64,000 nt of DNA from positions 27,846 to 91,845 of the forward strand of contig JBKBKN010000015.1 in assembly GCA_046294625.1 (NCBI GenBank), in the 5' to 3' direction. The notes under the pieces were generated by a model. The model was not told where the DNA came from. It did not search any database and worked only from the letters and a program-made list of their open reading frames with translations. This DNA comes from JBKBKN01 sp046294625 (GTDB lineage: Bacteria > Bacteroidota > Bacteroidia > M30B66). The translations under genes and the position numbers were made by a program. Each line of letters starts with the position of its first letter. Within the stretch, counting starts at the first letter, position 1. Shown here piece by piece: positions 54,244 through 63,548 of this stretch.

Positions 54244-54520
54244 CTTTAATTTTTTTAAACATTAACGAATAATATGCCAAAAGTGTTTCCACATCAGCTT
54301 TTGGGCAAATTACAAGGCAAACCTAAGAGATTTTCCACAAGAATTGCAATACATTTTTAGGACATTGTGGAAAAAATTAACTGATGCTTAAAAGTTATTT
54401 GTCGCATACATAGATTGACTAAACACACCATAAAACAGTCAAACATATTTAGGAGATATTTTTCAATCGAAAAGTGAAATAATGAAAATAATTTATATCT
54501 ATATCCAAAATAAACTACCC
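54244..54520. other. intergenic region with inverted TTTTCCACA motifs
   Basis: This 277-bp AT-rich gap lies between divergent genes. TTTTCCACAA (54331-54340) and its reverse complement TTGTGGAAAA (54365-54374) form a 10-bp inverted repeat, and GTTTCCACA lies at 54285-54293. These resemble DnaA boxes (TTATCCACA) with one or two mismatches. No gene is present. Confidence 0.5.
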
Positions 54521-55279
54521 ATGTTGAAAAGTTGCTTCTCCTTACTGTCGAATTTGTGTATGGTTTTATGCCTTTGCACTTCATGTATCTTTAAGCCTCC
54601 AATGCCTGCGCTGGCATTTTTGAATCGTGGCGGTGAAGCTTCCTATTCGATGATTTTCGGCATGCCTTCTGCTGAAATGCAATTGGCGGTCTCACCCGTA
54701 AAGCATTTGTTGCTCCTGGGTGAATATAAATCTACGTTTATTTCTCAAAGTTATTACAGTAAAGTGAAGGAAAGAGGGTCTTTGGGCATAGGAGCCTACA
54801 CTAAAATAAAAAAGAACCTATTCTTGGAGCTTGTTCACATGACAAGGCAATATGCCAAGTATAGTGGAAATACCGATCAGGTGATTGGCAATGGGGTGGG
54901 GAATATTTTAGCATCAGCTTACGGAAGTATGAATTACCATCAAACCAGGCTTTCGTTTTATCAACGCAAGTCAAACTATTTTTTCGGTGTTACACTAAAT
55001 ATGGTAGATGTGTTTTTTCACTTGAAGGGAGGAGATATTACACAAATTGCAGAATATTACATCAGAGATGAACCTTATCAACTATATGGATTTAGTGTGA
55101 ATCCATTTATAGGTGCTCGATTAATCGGTCATTTACATATGTATTTTTCAGCTGCACTAACCAAGACAAGAAGTATTGACGGTGTTTCCGGACATATGTT
55201 CACACCCCTTAGCTTCAGGTTTGGTTTTAACATTTTGCTCAATCGCGAAAAAACAAGTTTGTCGAACAATTCCTTTTAG
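54521..55279 (+). CDS. lipoprotein with predicted barrel fold
   Basis: Start ATG 54521 gives a lipoprotein leader (MLKSCFSLLSNLCMVLCLCTSC, lipobox LCTSC). An ATG at 54482 would add 13 residues. The mature 230 residues are strand-rich and alternating, as in an outer-membrane barrel (LGIGAYTKIKKNLFLELVHM, HMYFSAALTKTRSI). The family was not recognised. It is similar in size and layout to the gene at 29521, though I could not confirm homology. Confidence 0.55.
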   Translation: MLKSCFSLLSNLCMVLCLCTSCIFKPPMPALAFLNRGGEASYSMIFGMPSAEMQLAVSPVKHLLLLGEYKSTFISQSYYSKVKERGSLGIGAYTKIKKNLFLELVHMTRQYAKYSGNTDQVIGNGVGNILASAYGSMNYHQTRLSFYQRKSNYFFGVTLNMVDVFFHLKGGDITQIAEYYIRDEPYQLYGFSVNPFIGARLIGHLHMYFSAALTKTRSIDGVSGHMFTPLSFRFGFNILLNREKTSLSNNSF

Positions 55280-55308
55280 ACAATGCTATTTTTTAGCGAT
55301 AGCCATGA

Positions 55309-56877
55309 TCAAGGATAGACAAACACTTCATAATCATAATTGATGGTGCGGGTTTCGCCCGGGCCGATTTTCAATTCCCACTCAGCCGAAGTTTGCGCAT
55401 TCACTCCGGAATATTTACCGGGTTTTTGAATTTTACCCCCATCTGATGCTTTTGTGATTGTGCCATTAATACGTTTGGTCGTGTTGAGTTGTATGGCTTT
55501 ATTTTGAAGGTTTTCGATTTTAATGGTGCCTTTAATAGTCACACGGCTGTAAAAAGTATTGTTTACCTTGCGGGCTCTTTCCACCTTATCCATTTCCTCT
55601 TCGGTGCTTCCCACCACAATATCGGGCGATTTAGCCAGTTGTATTTTCACTTTTCCACCCACCGGGGTATAATTGAGCTGATCTTGCGCCAATGGATTGA
55701 GATTTTCATCTTGAATAAACACTGGCGCAGTGGTGAGTGGGGTGGTGTAATTGTTGGTTATCCTTAAAATGTGGTGCACATCAAATTTCTGTTCTGAAGT
55801 ATTGTAAATCTGTCGGTTTGATGTATAAGCCACATAATCATTAACAGTCACTTCATATAAATCTTCATAATTGATATTGCTCGAAAAAATGGGTAGCGAT
55901 ACTTTACTATTTTTAGGAATATCTACTTTGCCCAATTGATAAAAGTACAGGTCATTTGATTTTTGGCCTTGTGTGTCGAACTCGTTGTATTCTGCATAAG
56001 AAGGAATATCCGCTACCATCTCCAAGGCTGCGCCACGTGCTGCTGCGGGAGCCGCGTTTTGAAACATGACGGTATTCATCCGGCCATCTGCTAAACCATA
56101 GTTTTGGTTGCCCGATAAGGTGTTGAGCGCCAAAGGGTCTGTGGCACGGCCGAAGCGGAAGTGGGGCGCACCTACAGTGAGCGTTAGGTCTGCACCGTTG
56201 ATGTCTTCTGCAAAATTTTCGACCAATGCTTTTAGTTCAAGTTGCAATTGCTTGTCGTTTAGAATTTTGATGCTGTAAGATGGAATCCAATTGATGCCGG
56301 TATTAACGTAAGATAGTTTCAATGGAGCTGCATTGAGGGGCTTATTGAAATGCAATTTTGCCACTCGAGCCAGCGAATCGGCATCGAAACGGTCTTGGGC
56401 ATTGTCTTCTACAATAAATTCTGTGATTTTCGATCCGGCAATGTAAAGTGTCTGATTATTCGGAGCTTTGATTTTAACCAAATCCACTTGATTGCCAAGG
56501 CTTTGAAGTGTTCCGCTAAAGCTTCCGATTTCTTTTTCGCTTTTCTGATAGCTGATACGTACTTTTTTTCCGCTATTGGCTTGCAGCAATTCATGCAAGC
56601 TGCGTGCTTCGCGATTTCGTTTCACCGTGTCGGTTACAAATACAGAGCGATTGATTTTGTAGTCTTTCGAAGTGGTGAACCAATAGGTACCTAACAGCGG
56701 GGAACCTGCCACCAAAATCTCTGTTCTCGAATTTGGTGCATTGATTTTGCCTTCTTTCACCACGAAGTAAGTGCCATTCTTAAACACATTGATAGATGTG
56801 GTTGGAAGATTTTGTTGCGCAAATATGCCTGATACAATAAATGTGAACAAAGCACTTGCAAGTTGTCTGGTGTTCAT
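55309..56877 (-). CDS. DUF4139 domain protein
   Basis: This 522-residue protein has a signal peptide (MNTRQLASALFTFIVSGIFA-Q). Residues about 190-515 match DUF4139, typically LxYVNTGINWIPSYSIKI, ENFAEDINGADLTLTVGAP and the C-terminal NLQNKAIQLNTTKRINGTI and WELKIGPGETRTINYDYEVFV. The family includes mucoidy-inhibitor-like proteins, with unknown biochemistry. It is likely periplasmic or on the outer membrane. It reads in the same direction as the next gene, with a 43-bp gap. Confidence 0.8.
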   Translation of the reverse strand: MNTRQLASALFTFIVSGIFAQQNLPTTSINVFKNGTYFVVKEGKINAPNSRTEILVAGSPLLGTYWFTTSKDYKINRSVFVTDTVKRNREARSLHELLQANSGKKVRISYQKSEKEIGSFSGTLQSLGNQVDLVKIKAPNNQTLYIAGSKITEFIVEDNAQDRFDADSLARVAKLHFNKPLNAAPLKLSYVNTGINWIPSYSIKILNDKQLQLELKALVENFAEDINGADLTLTVGAPHFRFGRATDPLALNTLSGNQNYGLADGRMNTVMFQNAAPAAARGAALEMVADIPSYAEYNEFDTQGQKSNDLYFYQLGKVDIPKNSKVSLPIFSSNINYEDLYEVTVNDYVAYTSNRQIYNTSEQKFDVHHILRITNNYTTPLTTAPVFIQDENLNPLAQDQLNYTPVGGKVKIQLAKSPDIVVGSTEEEMDKVERARKVNNTFYSRVTIKGTIKIENLQNKAIQLNTTKRINGTITKASDGGKIQKPGKYSGVNAQTSAEWELKIGPGETRTINYDYEVFVYP

Positions 56878-56920
56878 AGATTTTTGAGTAGAGTGGTTTG
56901 TGTCTTAGACTTTGCAAAAT

Positions 56921-57703
56921 CTATTCCACTCTTCGGAAAGAGTAGATAAAACCAAGTCCGAAGGTGAAGAATTGCATATTACCTTTTAATTCTGGGGTGG
57001 TATAACTGATTTCACCATCGCCAAATCCGATGCTCACCGGATCAAACTGCCTGAAAAGCATAGAATAGCCTAATTTGAAACTCACACCAACTTTTTCTTC
57101 AAAGAAATAGTACAGGTTAATGGAGCCTTCCACAGAAGGCGTGTTGAAGTTATATGCACTTTTCGGTATGTTTTCAAATCCGCTTCTGAGCCTGTAGTAG
57201 CGCACGAGCGACATTCCGGCGGCTGCATTCACATTGAAGAATACGCTTTTACTCATTGAGAAATCATAGCCTAAGTTGAATGCAGGTGTGTAAGCGATCT
57301 GATAAGTGAGAAATGGACGGAAAATTTGCAGGTTCGTATCAAAAACGGTATCTACTTTGTTAGTGCGTCTTGGATCTACTTGCACACCGGTATAACGCAT
57401 CGAAATGCCGGCATTTAGGCCGTTGAACAAGCGAAGATGAAATCCGAGCTTTGCATCGCCCACGGCATAAAAGTTATTTCGAAACGCTATGGAGCGAATC
57501 GGGTTGGAAATACCGCCATCGAAACGAATTGTATATTGCGGCACTTCGGAAGTGAACTCCCGATTGTCAGATTGAGCTACAAGCAAGTTATTGACGTTCA
57601 ACAGCGGCAAAAACAACACCAAAAGCTTTGCATTAAAATTATTTACTAAGCTTTTTTTATTGCAAAAGCCGTGGGCAGATTCGTTTGCTACTGCTGTTCT
57701 CAT
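56921..57703 (-). CDS. outer-membrane beta-barrel protein, unknown
   Basis: This 260-residue protein has a long N-terminal lead before the hydrophobic core (LLVLFLPLLNVNNLLVAQ, about residues 28-45), so the true start may be downstream of that chosen. The rest is alternating beta strands with aromatic ends (GISNPIRSIAFRNNFYAVGDAKLGFHLRL, FTFGLGFIYSFRRVE), typical of an 8- to 10-strand barrel. No family was recognised. It begins 18 bp after the fabI stop and may be co-transcribed with fabI. Confidence 0.6.
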   Translation of the reverse strand: MRTAVANESAHGFCNKKSLVNNFNAKLLVLFLPLLNVNNLLVAQSDNREFTSEVPQYTIRFDGGISNPIRSIAFRNNFYAVGDAKLGFHLRLFNGLNAGISMRYTGVQVDPRRTNKVDTVFDTNLQIFRPFLTYQIAYTPAFNLGYDFSMSKSVFFNVNAAAGMSLVRYYRLRSGFENIPKSAYNFNTPSVEGSINLYYFFEEKVGVSFKLGYSMLFRQFDPVSIGFGDGEISYTTPELKGNMQFFTFGLGFIYSFRRVE

Positions 57704-57721
57704 CCTTGTTTCATTTTACGG

Positions 57722-58528
57722 TTATGGTTTTTCAACGAGGGTAGGATTGATGCCCATGTAGGAGAATCCACCGTCGTGATAAAGGTTTTGCATAGTCACC
57801 ATGCGCGATAAGTCAGAAAACATCAGCATGCAGTAGTTGGCACAGTCTAATGCGCTGGCATTGCCAAGGGGCGACATGCTGTCGGCGTAATCGAAAAACT
57901 CTTTAAACCCGGGAACTCCACTTCCGGCTGTAGTCCAGGTGGGTGATTGCGAAATGGTATTAACACGAACATTGCGAAATTTTCCATAATGATACCCAAA
58001 ACTGCGCGTAATTGATTCTAGCAAGGCTTTAGCCTCGGCCATATCGCCATAGTCGGGGAATACTCTTTGCGCGGCAATGTAGGTAAGCGCGACCACAGAA
58101 CCCCAATCAGCAATTGCGTCCATTTTATAGGCAGTTTGCAACACTCTGTGCAGCGACATGCCCGACACGTCAAGGGTTTTATGATACCAGTCGTAGTTCA
58201 GGTCATGATAAGCCTTGCCTTTGCGCACATTGGGCGACATGCCCACAGAATGCAGCACAAAATCAATTTTTCCGCCAAGCTTCTCCATACTTTCGGCGAA
58301 AAGCTTTTCCAAATCTTCATTGATGGTGACATCTGCAGGAATTATAGGTGCATTGCAGGCTTCTGACAATTTATTGATTTCTCCCATGCGCATGGCAATA
58401 GGTGCATTGGTAAGTGTGAAGCTAGCACCTTCTTCAAAGGCACGTTCTGCAACTTTCCATGCGATAGAGTCTGCATTTAGCGCTCCGAAAATGATACCTC
58501 TTTTTCCTTTAAGTATTTGATTTGACAT
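57722..58528 (-). CDS. fabI: enoyl-ACP reductase FabI
   Basis: This 268-residue FabI-type SDR has the N-terminal GKRGIIFGALNADSIAWKVA, the catalytic Tyr and Lys spaced as in FabI (FPDYGDMAEAKALLE, Tyr-x6-Lys), and the conserved NTISQSPTWTTAGSGVPGF loop. It reduces the enoyl-acyl carrier protein at the end of each fatty-acid elongation cycle with NADH or NADPH. Confidence 0.95.
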   Translation of the reverse strand: MSNQILKGKRGIIFGALNADSIAWKVAERAFEEGASFTLTNAPIAMRMGEINKLSEACNAPIIPADVTINEDLEKLFAESMEKLGGKIDFVLHSVGMSPNVRKGKAYHDLNYDWYHKTLDVSGMSLHRVLQTAYKMDAIADWGSVVALTYIAAQRVFPDYGDMAEAKALLESITRSFGYHYGKFRNVRVNTISQSPTWTTAGSGVPGFKEFFDYADSMSPLGNASALDCANYCMLMFSDLSRMVTMQNLYHDGGFSYMGINPTLVEKP

Positions 58529-58669
58529 GATCTGTTCTAAATTAAAATTACATCCACAAATAAAAGGAAAATGAAAGCAAATATTGCATGTTCAAAACCG
58601 AATTTATTCAGCGGAGATTAACAACATTATAGGCATTTATGCGTTCTGCGGATAACCAAAATTTAAGAC

Positions 58670-58975
58670 ATGGAAGACATATTGAAAAAACTTATTTATC
58701 AGGGACTTGGCGTAGTGTCTGTGACACGCGATAGGGCTGAAAAATTGATTGCTGAGCTGGTAGAAAAAGGAAAAATGACCGAAGATGAAGGTCGCAAGTT
58801 TTACGAAGAACTAGCAAGTGAAGGAAAAAAAACAGCTGATGATCTTGGGCAAGGCGTGCGAGATTTCATTAGAGAACAAATTGAGAAAGCAGGTATCCCT
58901 TCGCGTGATGAGTTTGAAGCATTGAAATTGCGCGTTGTAGAACTTGAAGCACAGATAAAAGAAACTCAGCCCTAA
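58670..58975 (+). CDS. phasin-like coiled-coil protein
   Basis: This 101-residue charged helical protein (ILKKLIYQGLGVVSVTRDRAEKLIAELVEKGKMTEDEGRKFYEEL, then a coiled-coil end FEALKLRVVELEAQI) resembles the phasin-family proteins found before UbiB/AarF genes in Bacteroidota. Real phasins coat polyhydroxyalkanoate granules, but no PHA synthase is in the window. The stop TAA at 58973-58975 is six bases from the UbiB start, in the same frame. Confidence 0.7.
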   Translation: MEDILKKLIYQGLGVVSVTRDRAEKLIAELVEKGKMTEDEGRKFYEELASEGKKTADDLGQGVRDFIREQIEKAGIPSRDEFEALKLRVVELEAQIKETQP

Positions 58976-58981
58976 TCGACC

Positions 58982-60616
58982 TTGGCCAACGGAAGCAAAT
59001 TAAAACGGTATAGAAAAGTATTTTCTGTACTTGCTAAGTTAGGTTTCGACGACATTGTTGCACGCATCACCCGACGCGGGTTCTGGAGCAAAAAGCCAAA
59101 CATTAAGGCTTTTGACGCTGAGCGTTGGAAAAAACTTCGCGAAGCACTCGAAATACTTGGCCCTACGTATGTGAAGTTTGGACAAGTGCTCAGCAACCGC
59201 CCCGGCATCTTGCCTGATGAGCTCATTGCAGAGTTATCGAAGCTGCAAGACCGTGTACCCCCATTTCCGGTTTCTGAAGTGATTAAAGTCATTGAAACTG
59301 ACTTCGGTAAACCCATTGATTCATTGGTTACATCTTTTGACGAAACGCCGCTGGCTTCGGCATCTATTGCTCAGGTGCACAAGGCAGTGATGCATAATGG
59401 CACTCCAATCGTGCTCAAGGTGCAGCGCCCCGGTATAGCCGATGTGATTGCCGAAGATGTGGCCATGCTCCGAGATTTGGCCTATATTTTTGAAAAATAT
59501 TTCGAAGAATTAAGGAGTCTTAAGCCAACCCAATTGGTCAAAGTGTTTGAGCAAAGCATTTTCGAAGAGCTTGATTTTAATAAGGAAAAAGAGCACACCA
59601 TTCGGTTTCGTCAGTTGCTCCAGAATGAAGAATATGCGCATGTGCCCGAAGTATTTCCCGAATTGTGCAGCCGCCATGTGATTGCTTTAAAGTATGTTAG
59701 TGGTATCAAAATCAATCAAAGAGATGCCTTGCGAAATGCAGGTTTCGATTTGAAGGAAATCGCCCGGCGGGGTTTTGATATTTATTTTAGGCAGATTTTT
59801 GAGTTCGGCTATTTTCATGCCGATCCCCACCCGGGAAATATTTTAGTGATGCCTGATGGCAAGATATGCCTCCTTGATTTCGGAATGGTGGGCCGACTTT
59901 CAGAACAAGATAAAATGCTCATTACCGATTTAGTGATTGGTTTGGGCAAAAATGACCTGGAACGCGTCGTGTTGGCTGCCGAAAAACTGCAAGGAGCACC
60001 GATTGACGACAAAGCCGAATTTGAGCGCGATATGCAGACGTTTATTGATGAATTTGGCAACACTTCGGTGAAGGATTTGAATCTTAATGATGTTTTGATT
60101 CGCACTCGCGCTTTGGTGCAGAAATATAATTTGCAGCTCAATCCCGATATGTTTTTGCTGCTACGTTCTACTTCCATGCTCGAAGGGCTTGGCATCAGTC
60201 TCGATCCTAATTTTCGATCGCTCGATGTGATTAAACCTTATGCGTCACGCTTACTAAAGTCGCGTGCTGGTTTGAAAAATATTTTCTCCAAACGCAAAGT
60301 ATTGGCCAATCTTGCTGATGTGAGCACTTTACTAATGTCCTTTCCGGACGACTATCGGCGTGTGGTGGGTAAAATCAAAAACGATAATCTGAAGGTAACG
60401 GTAGATCAGCGCAGTTTTAAACTTTTGCAACTTCAGATCAAAAAGGGAGTCAATAAATTGTATGCAGGCATTTTGATCGCTTCTTTTTTAATTGGTGGCT
60501 TTATAGCTTCATTGCAAACCCTTACTCCACAATATTTTGGACTGCCAATGCTCTCTTGGTTGGCGTTTGGACTTGCGGGCATTATCTTGGTTTTCCAATA
60601 TTTTAAAAAAGAATGA
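58982..60616 (+). CDS. UbiB/AarF-family atypical kinase
   Basis: This 544-residue protein has the UbiB motif KFGQVLSNRPGILP, the alanine-rich loop ASIAQVHKA, HADPHPGNILVM and the metal-binding DFGMVGRL. Two C-terminal membrane spans (about 490-512 and 520-540) follow. Members bind ATP with low kinase activity and help ubiquinone/menaquinone-type lipid metabolism. The only usable start is TTG at 58982. There is no ATG between the phasin stop and the conserved N terminus, and the two genes are in the same frame, separated by two codons. Confidence 0.88.
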   Translation: MANGSKLKRYRKVFSVLAKLGFDDIVARITRRGFWSKKPNIKAFDAERWKKLREALEILGPTYVKFGQVLSNRPGILPDELIAELSKLQDRVPPFPVSEVIKVIETDFGKPIDSLVTSFDETPLASASIAQVHKAVMHNGTPIVLKVQRPGIADVIAEDVAMLRDLAYIFEKYFEELRSLKPTQLVKVFEQSIFEELDFNKEKEHTIRFRQLLQNEEYAHVPEVFPELCSRHVIALKYVSGIKINQRDALRNAGFDLKEIARRGFDIYFRQIFEFGYFHADPHPGNILVMPDGKICLLDFGMVGRLSEQDKMLITDLVIGLGKNDLERVVLAAEKLQGAPIDDKAEFERDMQTFIDEFGNTSVKDLNLNDVLIRTRALVQKYNLQLNPDMFLLLRSTSMLEGLGISLDPNFRSLDVIKPYASRLLKSRAGLKNIFSKRKVLANLADVSTLLMSFPDDYRRVVGKIKNDNLKVTVDQRSFKLLQLQIKKGVNKLYAGILIASFLIGGFIASLQTLTPQYFGLPMLSWLAFGLAGIILVFQYFKKE

Positions 60617-60673
60617 AACATCGATAGCAACCATAGCAGCCTAATCATGTTATTTTGATATTCGAATTACAAT

Positions 60674-61576
60674 ATGCTAAAAATTGCTTGGTCCGAAATT
60701 TATGCGCATCCATTGCCGGAAGGACACCGCTTCCCAATGGAGAAATATAATTTGCTGCCCGAGCAACTGCTTTATGAAGGCACAGTGAATCAAGAACATT
60801 TTTTCCAACCCAAACCTTTAGACGATGCAGAAATCTTGCTCACGCATCATGCAGCATATCTGAATAAGCTTCGAACCAAAAGCCTTAGCTACAAAGAAAT
60901 TCGAGCCACAGGATTTCCATTATCTGACGAATTGGTGGAAAGAGAGATTACCATCATGCAAGGTACGGTGCAGGCTGCCAAATTTGCTTTAGAATATGGC
61001 GTTGCCATGAACATAGCCGGAGGCACCCATCATGCCTTTGCCGATCGGGGAGAAGGCTTTTGCTTGCTGAACGATTTGGCCATAGCTGCAAATTTGCTTA
61101 TTAAAGAGAATTTGGCGAAGCGAATTTTAATCGTTGATTTGGATGTGCATCAGGGCAATGGAACCGCCGCTTTGTTTAAGGGTCGTGAAGATGTGTTCAC
61201 CTTAAGTATGCATGGTGCCGGTAATTATCCGCTGCACAAGGAAAAATCGCACTTGGACATCCCCCTGCCTGACCGAATTGACGATAAGGCATATTTAAAA
61301 TTGTTAGATCATCATCTGAAAAATGTAATAGATGCTTTTCAGCCGGACTTTGTGCTATTTCAGTCCGGTGTAGATGTATTGGCAACAGATAAGTTAGGAA
61401 AACTTGGGCTTAGTCTGGAAGGGTGCAGGCAAAGGGATAAATTGGTTTTAGAAACAGCTTTCAAAAACAAAATACCACTAACAGCTGCAATGGGGGGCGG
61501 ATATAGCGAACGCATTTCCGACATTGTAGAAGCCCATGCCAATACCTTTAGATTGGCGCAGGAAATTTTTTTTTAA
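60674..61576 (+). CDS. histone deacetylase-family / AcuC-like deacetylase
   Basis: This 300-residue protein has the class II HDAC-type fold. GGTHHAFADRGEGFCLLND carries the paired catalytic histidines. DLDVHQGNG (Asp and His) and SGVDVLATD (Asp) supply the zinc ligands, and MGGGY supplies the transition-state Tyr. Bacterial relatives deacetylate acetyl-CoA synthetase, acetylpolyamines or other acyl-amides. The substrate is not known here. It is convergent with the GNAT gene, two bases apart. Confidence 0.9.
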   Translation: MLKIAWSEIYAHPLPEGHRFPMEKYNLLPEQLLYEGTVNQEHFFQPKPLDDAEILLTHHAAYLNKLRTKSLSYKEIRATGFPLSDELVEREITIMQGTVQAAKFALEYGVAMNIAGGTHHAFADRGEGFCLLNDLAIAANLLIKENLAKRILIVDLDVHQGNGTAALFKGREDVFTLSMHGAGNYPLHKEKSHLDIPLPDRIDDKAYLKLLDHHLKNVIDAFQPDFVLFQSGVDVLATDKLGKLGLSLEGCRQRDKLVLETAFKNKIPLTAAMGGGYSERISDIVEAHANTFRLAQEIFF

Positions 61577-61578
61577 AA

Positions 61579-62082
61579 TCAATTCATCATGTAATGGAAG
61601 AAAATCATCGGTCTTGAAAAGTAGTTGACATGTAGCACTTCTTTAAAGCCGAGTTGTTTGATGATGCTTTGAGTGGCATTGTTAAAGGCGCTGCATGATG
61701 CTATAACGCACTTATGATTTCCGACACTCATCGCATTGTTCAATATTTCATTGGTAATGCTCACACAATCATGGTCTTTCTGATATGTTTTATCGAAATG
61801 AAAATAAAAACACCGGTCTTCCACTTTGCTGATATTGACGATACCTGCAAGGCCAATTAGTTTGTCCGTGTCTTTTTGGTAGATTAAATAGATTCCATTA
61901 CCATTCTCTTCAAAGCTTCGCTTACTGTTGCCGACTAAAAAATCGCTTCCTGACTCGAAAATTTCAGGAATTTCAGTAAAGAAATTTGATTCTGAATTTT
62001 TGAGTAAAGTTTCGATTTCAAAAAAACTATCGTAGTTCGTAACAGGCTTAAAGTGAAAACGTTCAGAAAAAAGCATTTGCAT
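61579..62082 (-). CDS. GNAT-family N-acetyltransferase (RimJ/RimL-like)
   Basis: This 167-residue protein has a GNAT fold: GIYLIYQKDTDKLIGLAGIVNISK, a beta-4/alpha-3 region, then CVIASCSAFNNATQSIIKQLGFKEV, which is the typical NxxSxxxxxKxGF end of RimJ/RimL-like enzymes. The Q/RxxGxG acetyl-CoA loop is poorly conserved (KTYQKDHDCVS). The target is unknown. A small inverted repeat (AATAGAAT/ATTCTATT at 62099-62116) lies just upstream of its start. Confidence 0.72.
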   Translation of the reverse strand: MQMLFSERFHFKPVTNYDSFFEIETLLKNSESNFFTEIPEIFESGSDFLVGNSKRSFEENGNGIYLIYQKDTDKLIGLAGIVNISKVEDRCFYFHFDKTYQKDHDCVSITNEILNNAMSVGNHKCVIASCSAFNNATQSIIKQLGFKEVLHVNYFSRPMIFFHYMMN

Positions 62083-62098
62083 ATACTATTGATGCAAT

Positions 62099-62116
62099 AA
62101 TAGAATAAATTCTATT
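62099..62116. promoter_or_regulatory. 8-bp inverted repeat upstream of the GNAT gene
   Basis: AATAGAAT (62099-62106) and ATTCTATT (62109-62116) are exact inverted copies with two bases between. This is a possible operator for the GNAT gene starting at 62082. No binding protein is suggested by the neighbours. Confidence 0.35.
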
Positions 62117-62205
62117 GGCGTCCAAATGCATGTGTAAATATTTGTCAATAATTTTCAATCAATTTTTTTTGGTTTGCAAATCAGTGCATTAATAAACGGA
62201 TTGAG

Positions 62206-63543
62206 TTAAATTGACTTGTTTTGCCAGTTGCCAAATTTGTAAAACAATAAGGATGCAATACCCATAATGATAAAATAGAAGGGCTCTGTTAACCAAACAA
62301 TGTGTACGTCGGCCTGCATCACAATTCCAAACACATAAGCCATGAGCATGTAAAGTATGATGATAACAATTTCCATCCACAATGCAGTGCGTGTGTTGCC
62401 TGAACCGGTTACAAGGGCAAATAAAATAGTGCCTATAGCAATAGTAAACATAGAAAATGAAACAACATATAAGGTAGGGATACTATCCATTATGAGCGAA
62501 AGATCACTCACCGCAAGACCAAGCACTTTTTCAGGAATGAATAAATTTGGACTCACCATCACCGTGGCCGAGATAATCCCCAGCAGTATGATTTTTTTGA
62601 TTAATTTGGGTATTTCTTTGACTTTACCTTCACCCAATGTGAAGCTCACCAGCGTGTTTGCTGCTGCATTTAAGCCCCAGAAAGGAACCATTTGAAACAT
62701 ATAAATCATGCGTATCAACACCGAAATAGCCAATGCTCGATGTCCTGATTGCTCAATGATGGCAAAAAACAGAAACCAAGCAGAATGTGAAATAAAGTGT
62801 TGCAGCATCATCGGCGAAGCAATATTCACCACTTGACTCATTTCCTTTCGGTCAAATTTGCGAAGGGCAAACAGGTGAAATCTTTTGTGGTATTGATGAT
62901 ATTTAGCGTAGATAACAAATGCCAGTATGGATACAAACTCAGCTATTCCGCTTGCCAGTGCGGCTCCCGCAATACCCATAGTCGGCAAACCAAAATGGCC
63001 GAAAATGAGCCCATAATTGAGCAAAATATTAGCCGCTGCCATGGCAAAAGTGCTGTAGGTGATGATGTTTGATTTTGATATGCCAATAAAAAAGCCGCGG
63101 TAGTTGAGCGCAATGAGTGCAGGCACTATGCTCCAGCTTCGGTATTGTAAATAAATAAGCGTTTCATGCAAAATCTCATCTGATTTAATGATGCCTTTTA
63201 GAATAGCAGGTGCAATCCAATACATTACAAGGAGCATCAGCACCGAAGCAGCAAAGAGAAAGATGAGGCTGTTGTCAAAAATTTTCCCAATATCGTCATA
63301 CTTCTTCTCGCCGTCGCGTCGGGCAATGAGAATCTGACTTCCTATGGAAAAACCGAATCCAAGAATAAAAAAGGTGCCGAAGAACAAGCCTGCAAGTCCT
63401 ACCGCATCCAAAGAAATTTCGCTTACCTGAGCCATGAAAAAGGCATCCGTAGCCATAATAATGGTTTGCGCTAAACCACCCAGCACAATGGGCGCTGCAA
63501 GCCGGATAATGTGGCGATAAGATGTTTTGTGATCTCCTGACAT
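62206..63543 (-). CDS. MATE-family efflux transporter
   Basis: This 445-residue protein has about 12 membrane segments and MATE features, for example RLAAPIVLGGLAQTIIMATDAFFMAQVS at the N terminus and GIAGAALASGIAEFVSI in the middle. It is a drug/sodium or proton antiporter. Substrates cannot be read from sequence. It begins five bases after the stop of the rRNA methyltransferase gene on the same strand, so it is likely read on the same transcript. Confidence 0.9.
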   Translation of the reverse strand: MSGDHKTSYRHIIRLAAPIVLGGLAQTIIMATDAFFMAQVSEISLDAVGLAGLFFGTFFILGFGFSIGSQILIARRDGEKKYDDIGKIFDNSLIFLFAASVLMLLVMYWIAPAILKGIIKSDEILHETLIYLQYRSWSIVPALIALNYRGFFIGISKSNIITYSTFAMAAANILLNYGLIFGHFGLPTMGIAGAALASGIAEFVSILAFVIYAKYHQYHKRFHLFALRKFDRKEMSQVVNIASPMMLQHFISHSAWFLFFAIIEQSGHRALAISVLIRMIYMFQMVPFWGLNAAANTLVSFTLGEGKVKEIPKLIKKIILLGIISATVMVSPNLFIPEKVLGLAVSDLSLIMDSIPTLYVVSFSMFTIAIGTILFALVTGSGNTRTALWMEIVIIILYMLMAYVFGIVMQADVHIVWLTEPFYFIIMGIASLLFYKFGNWQNKSI

Positions 63544-63548
63544 TTGGG

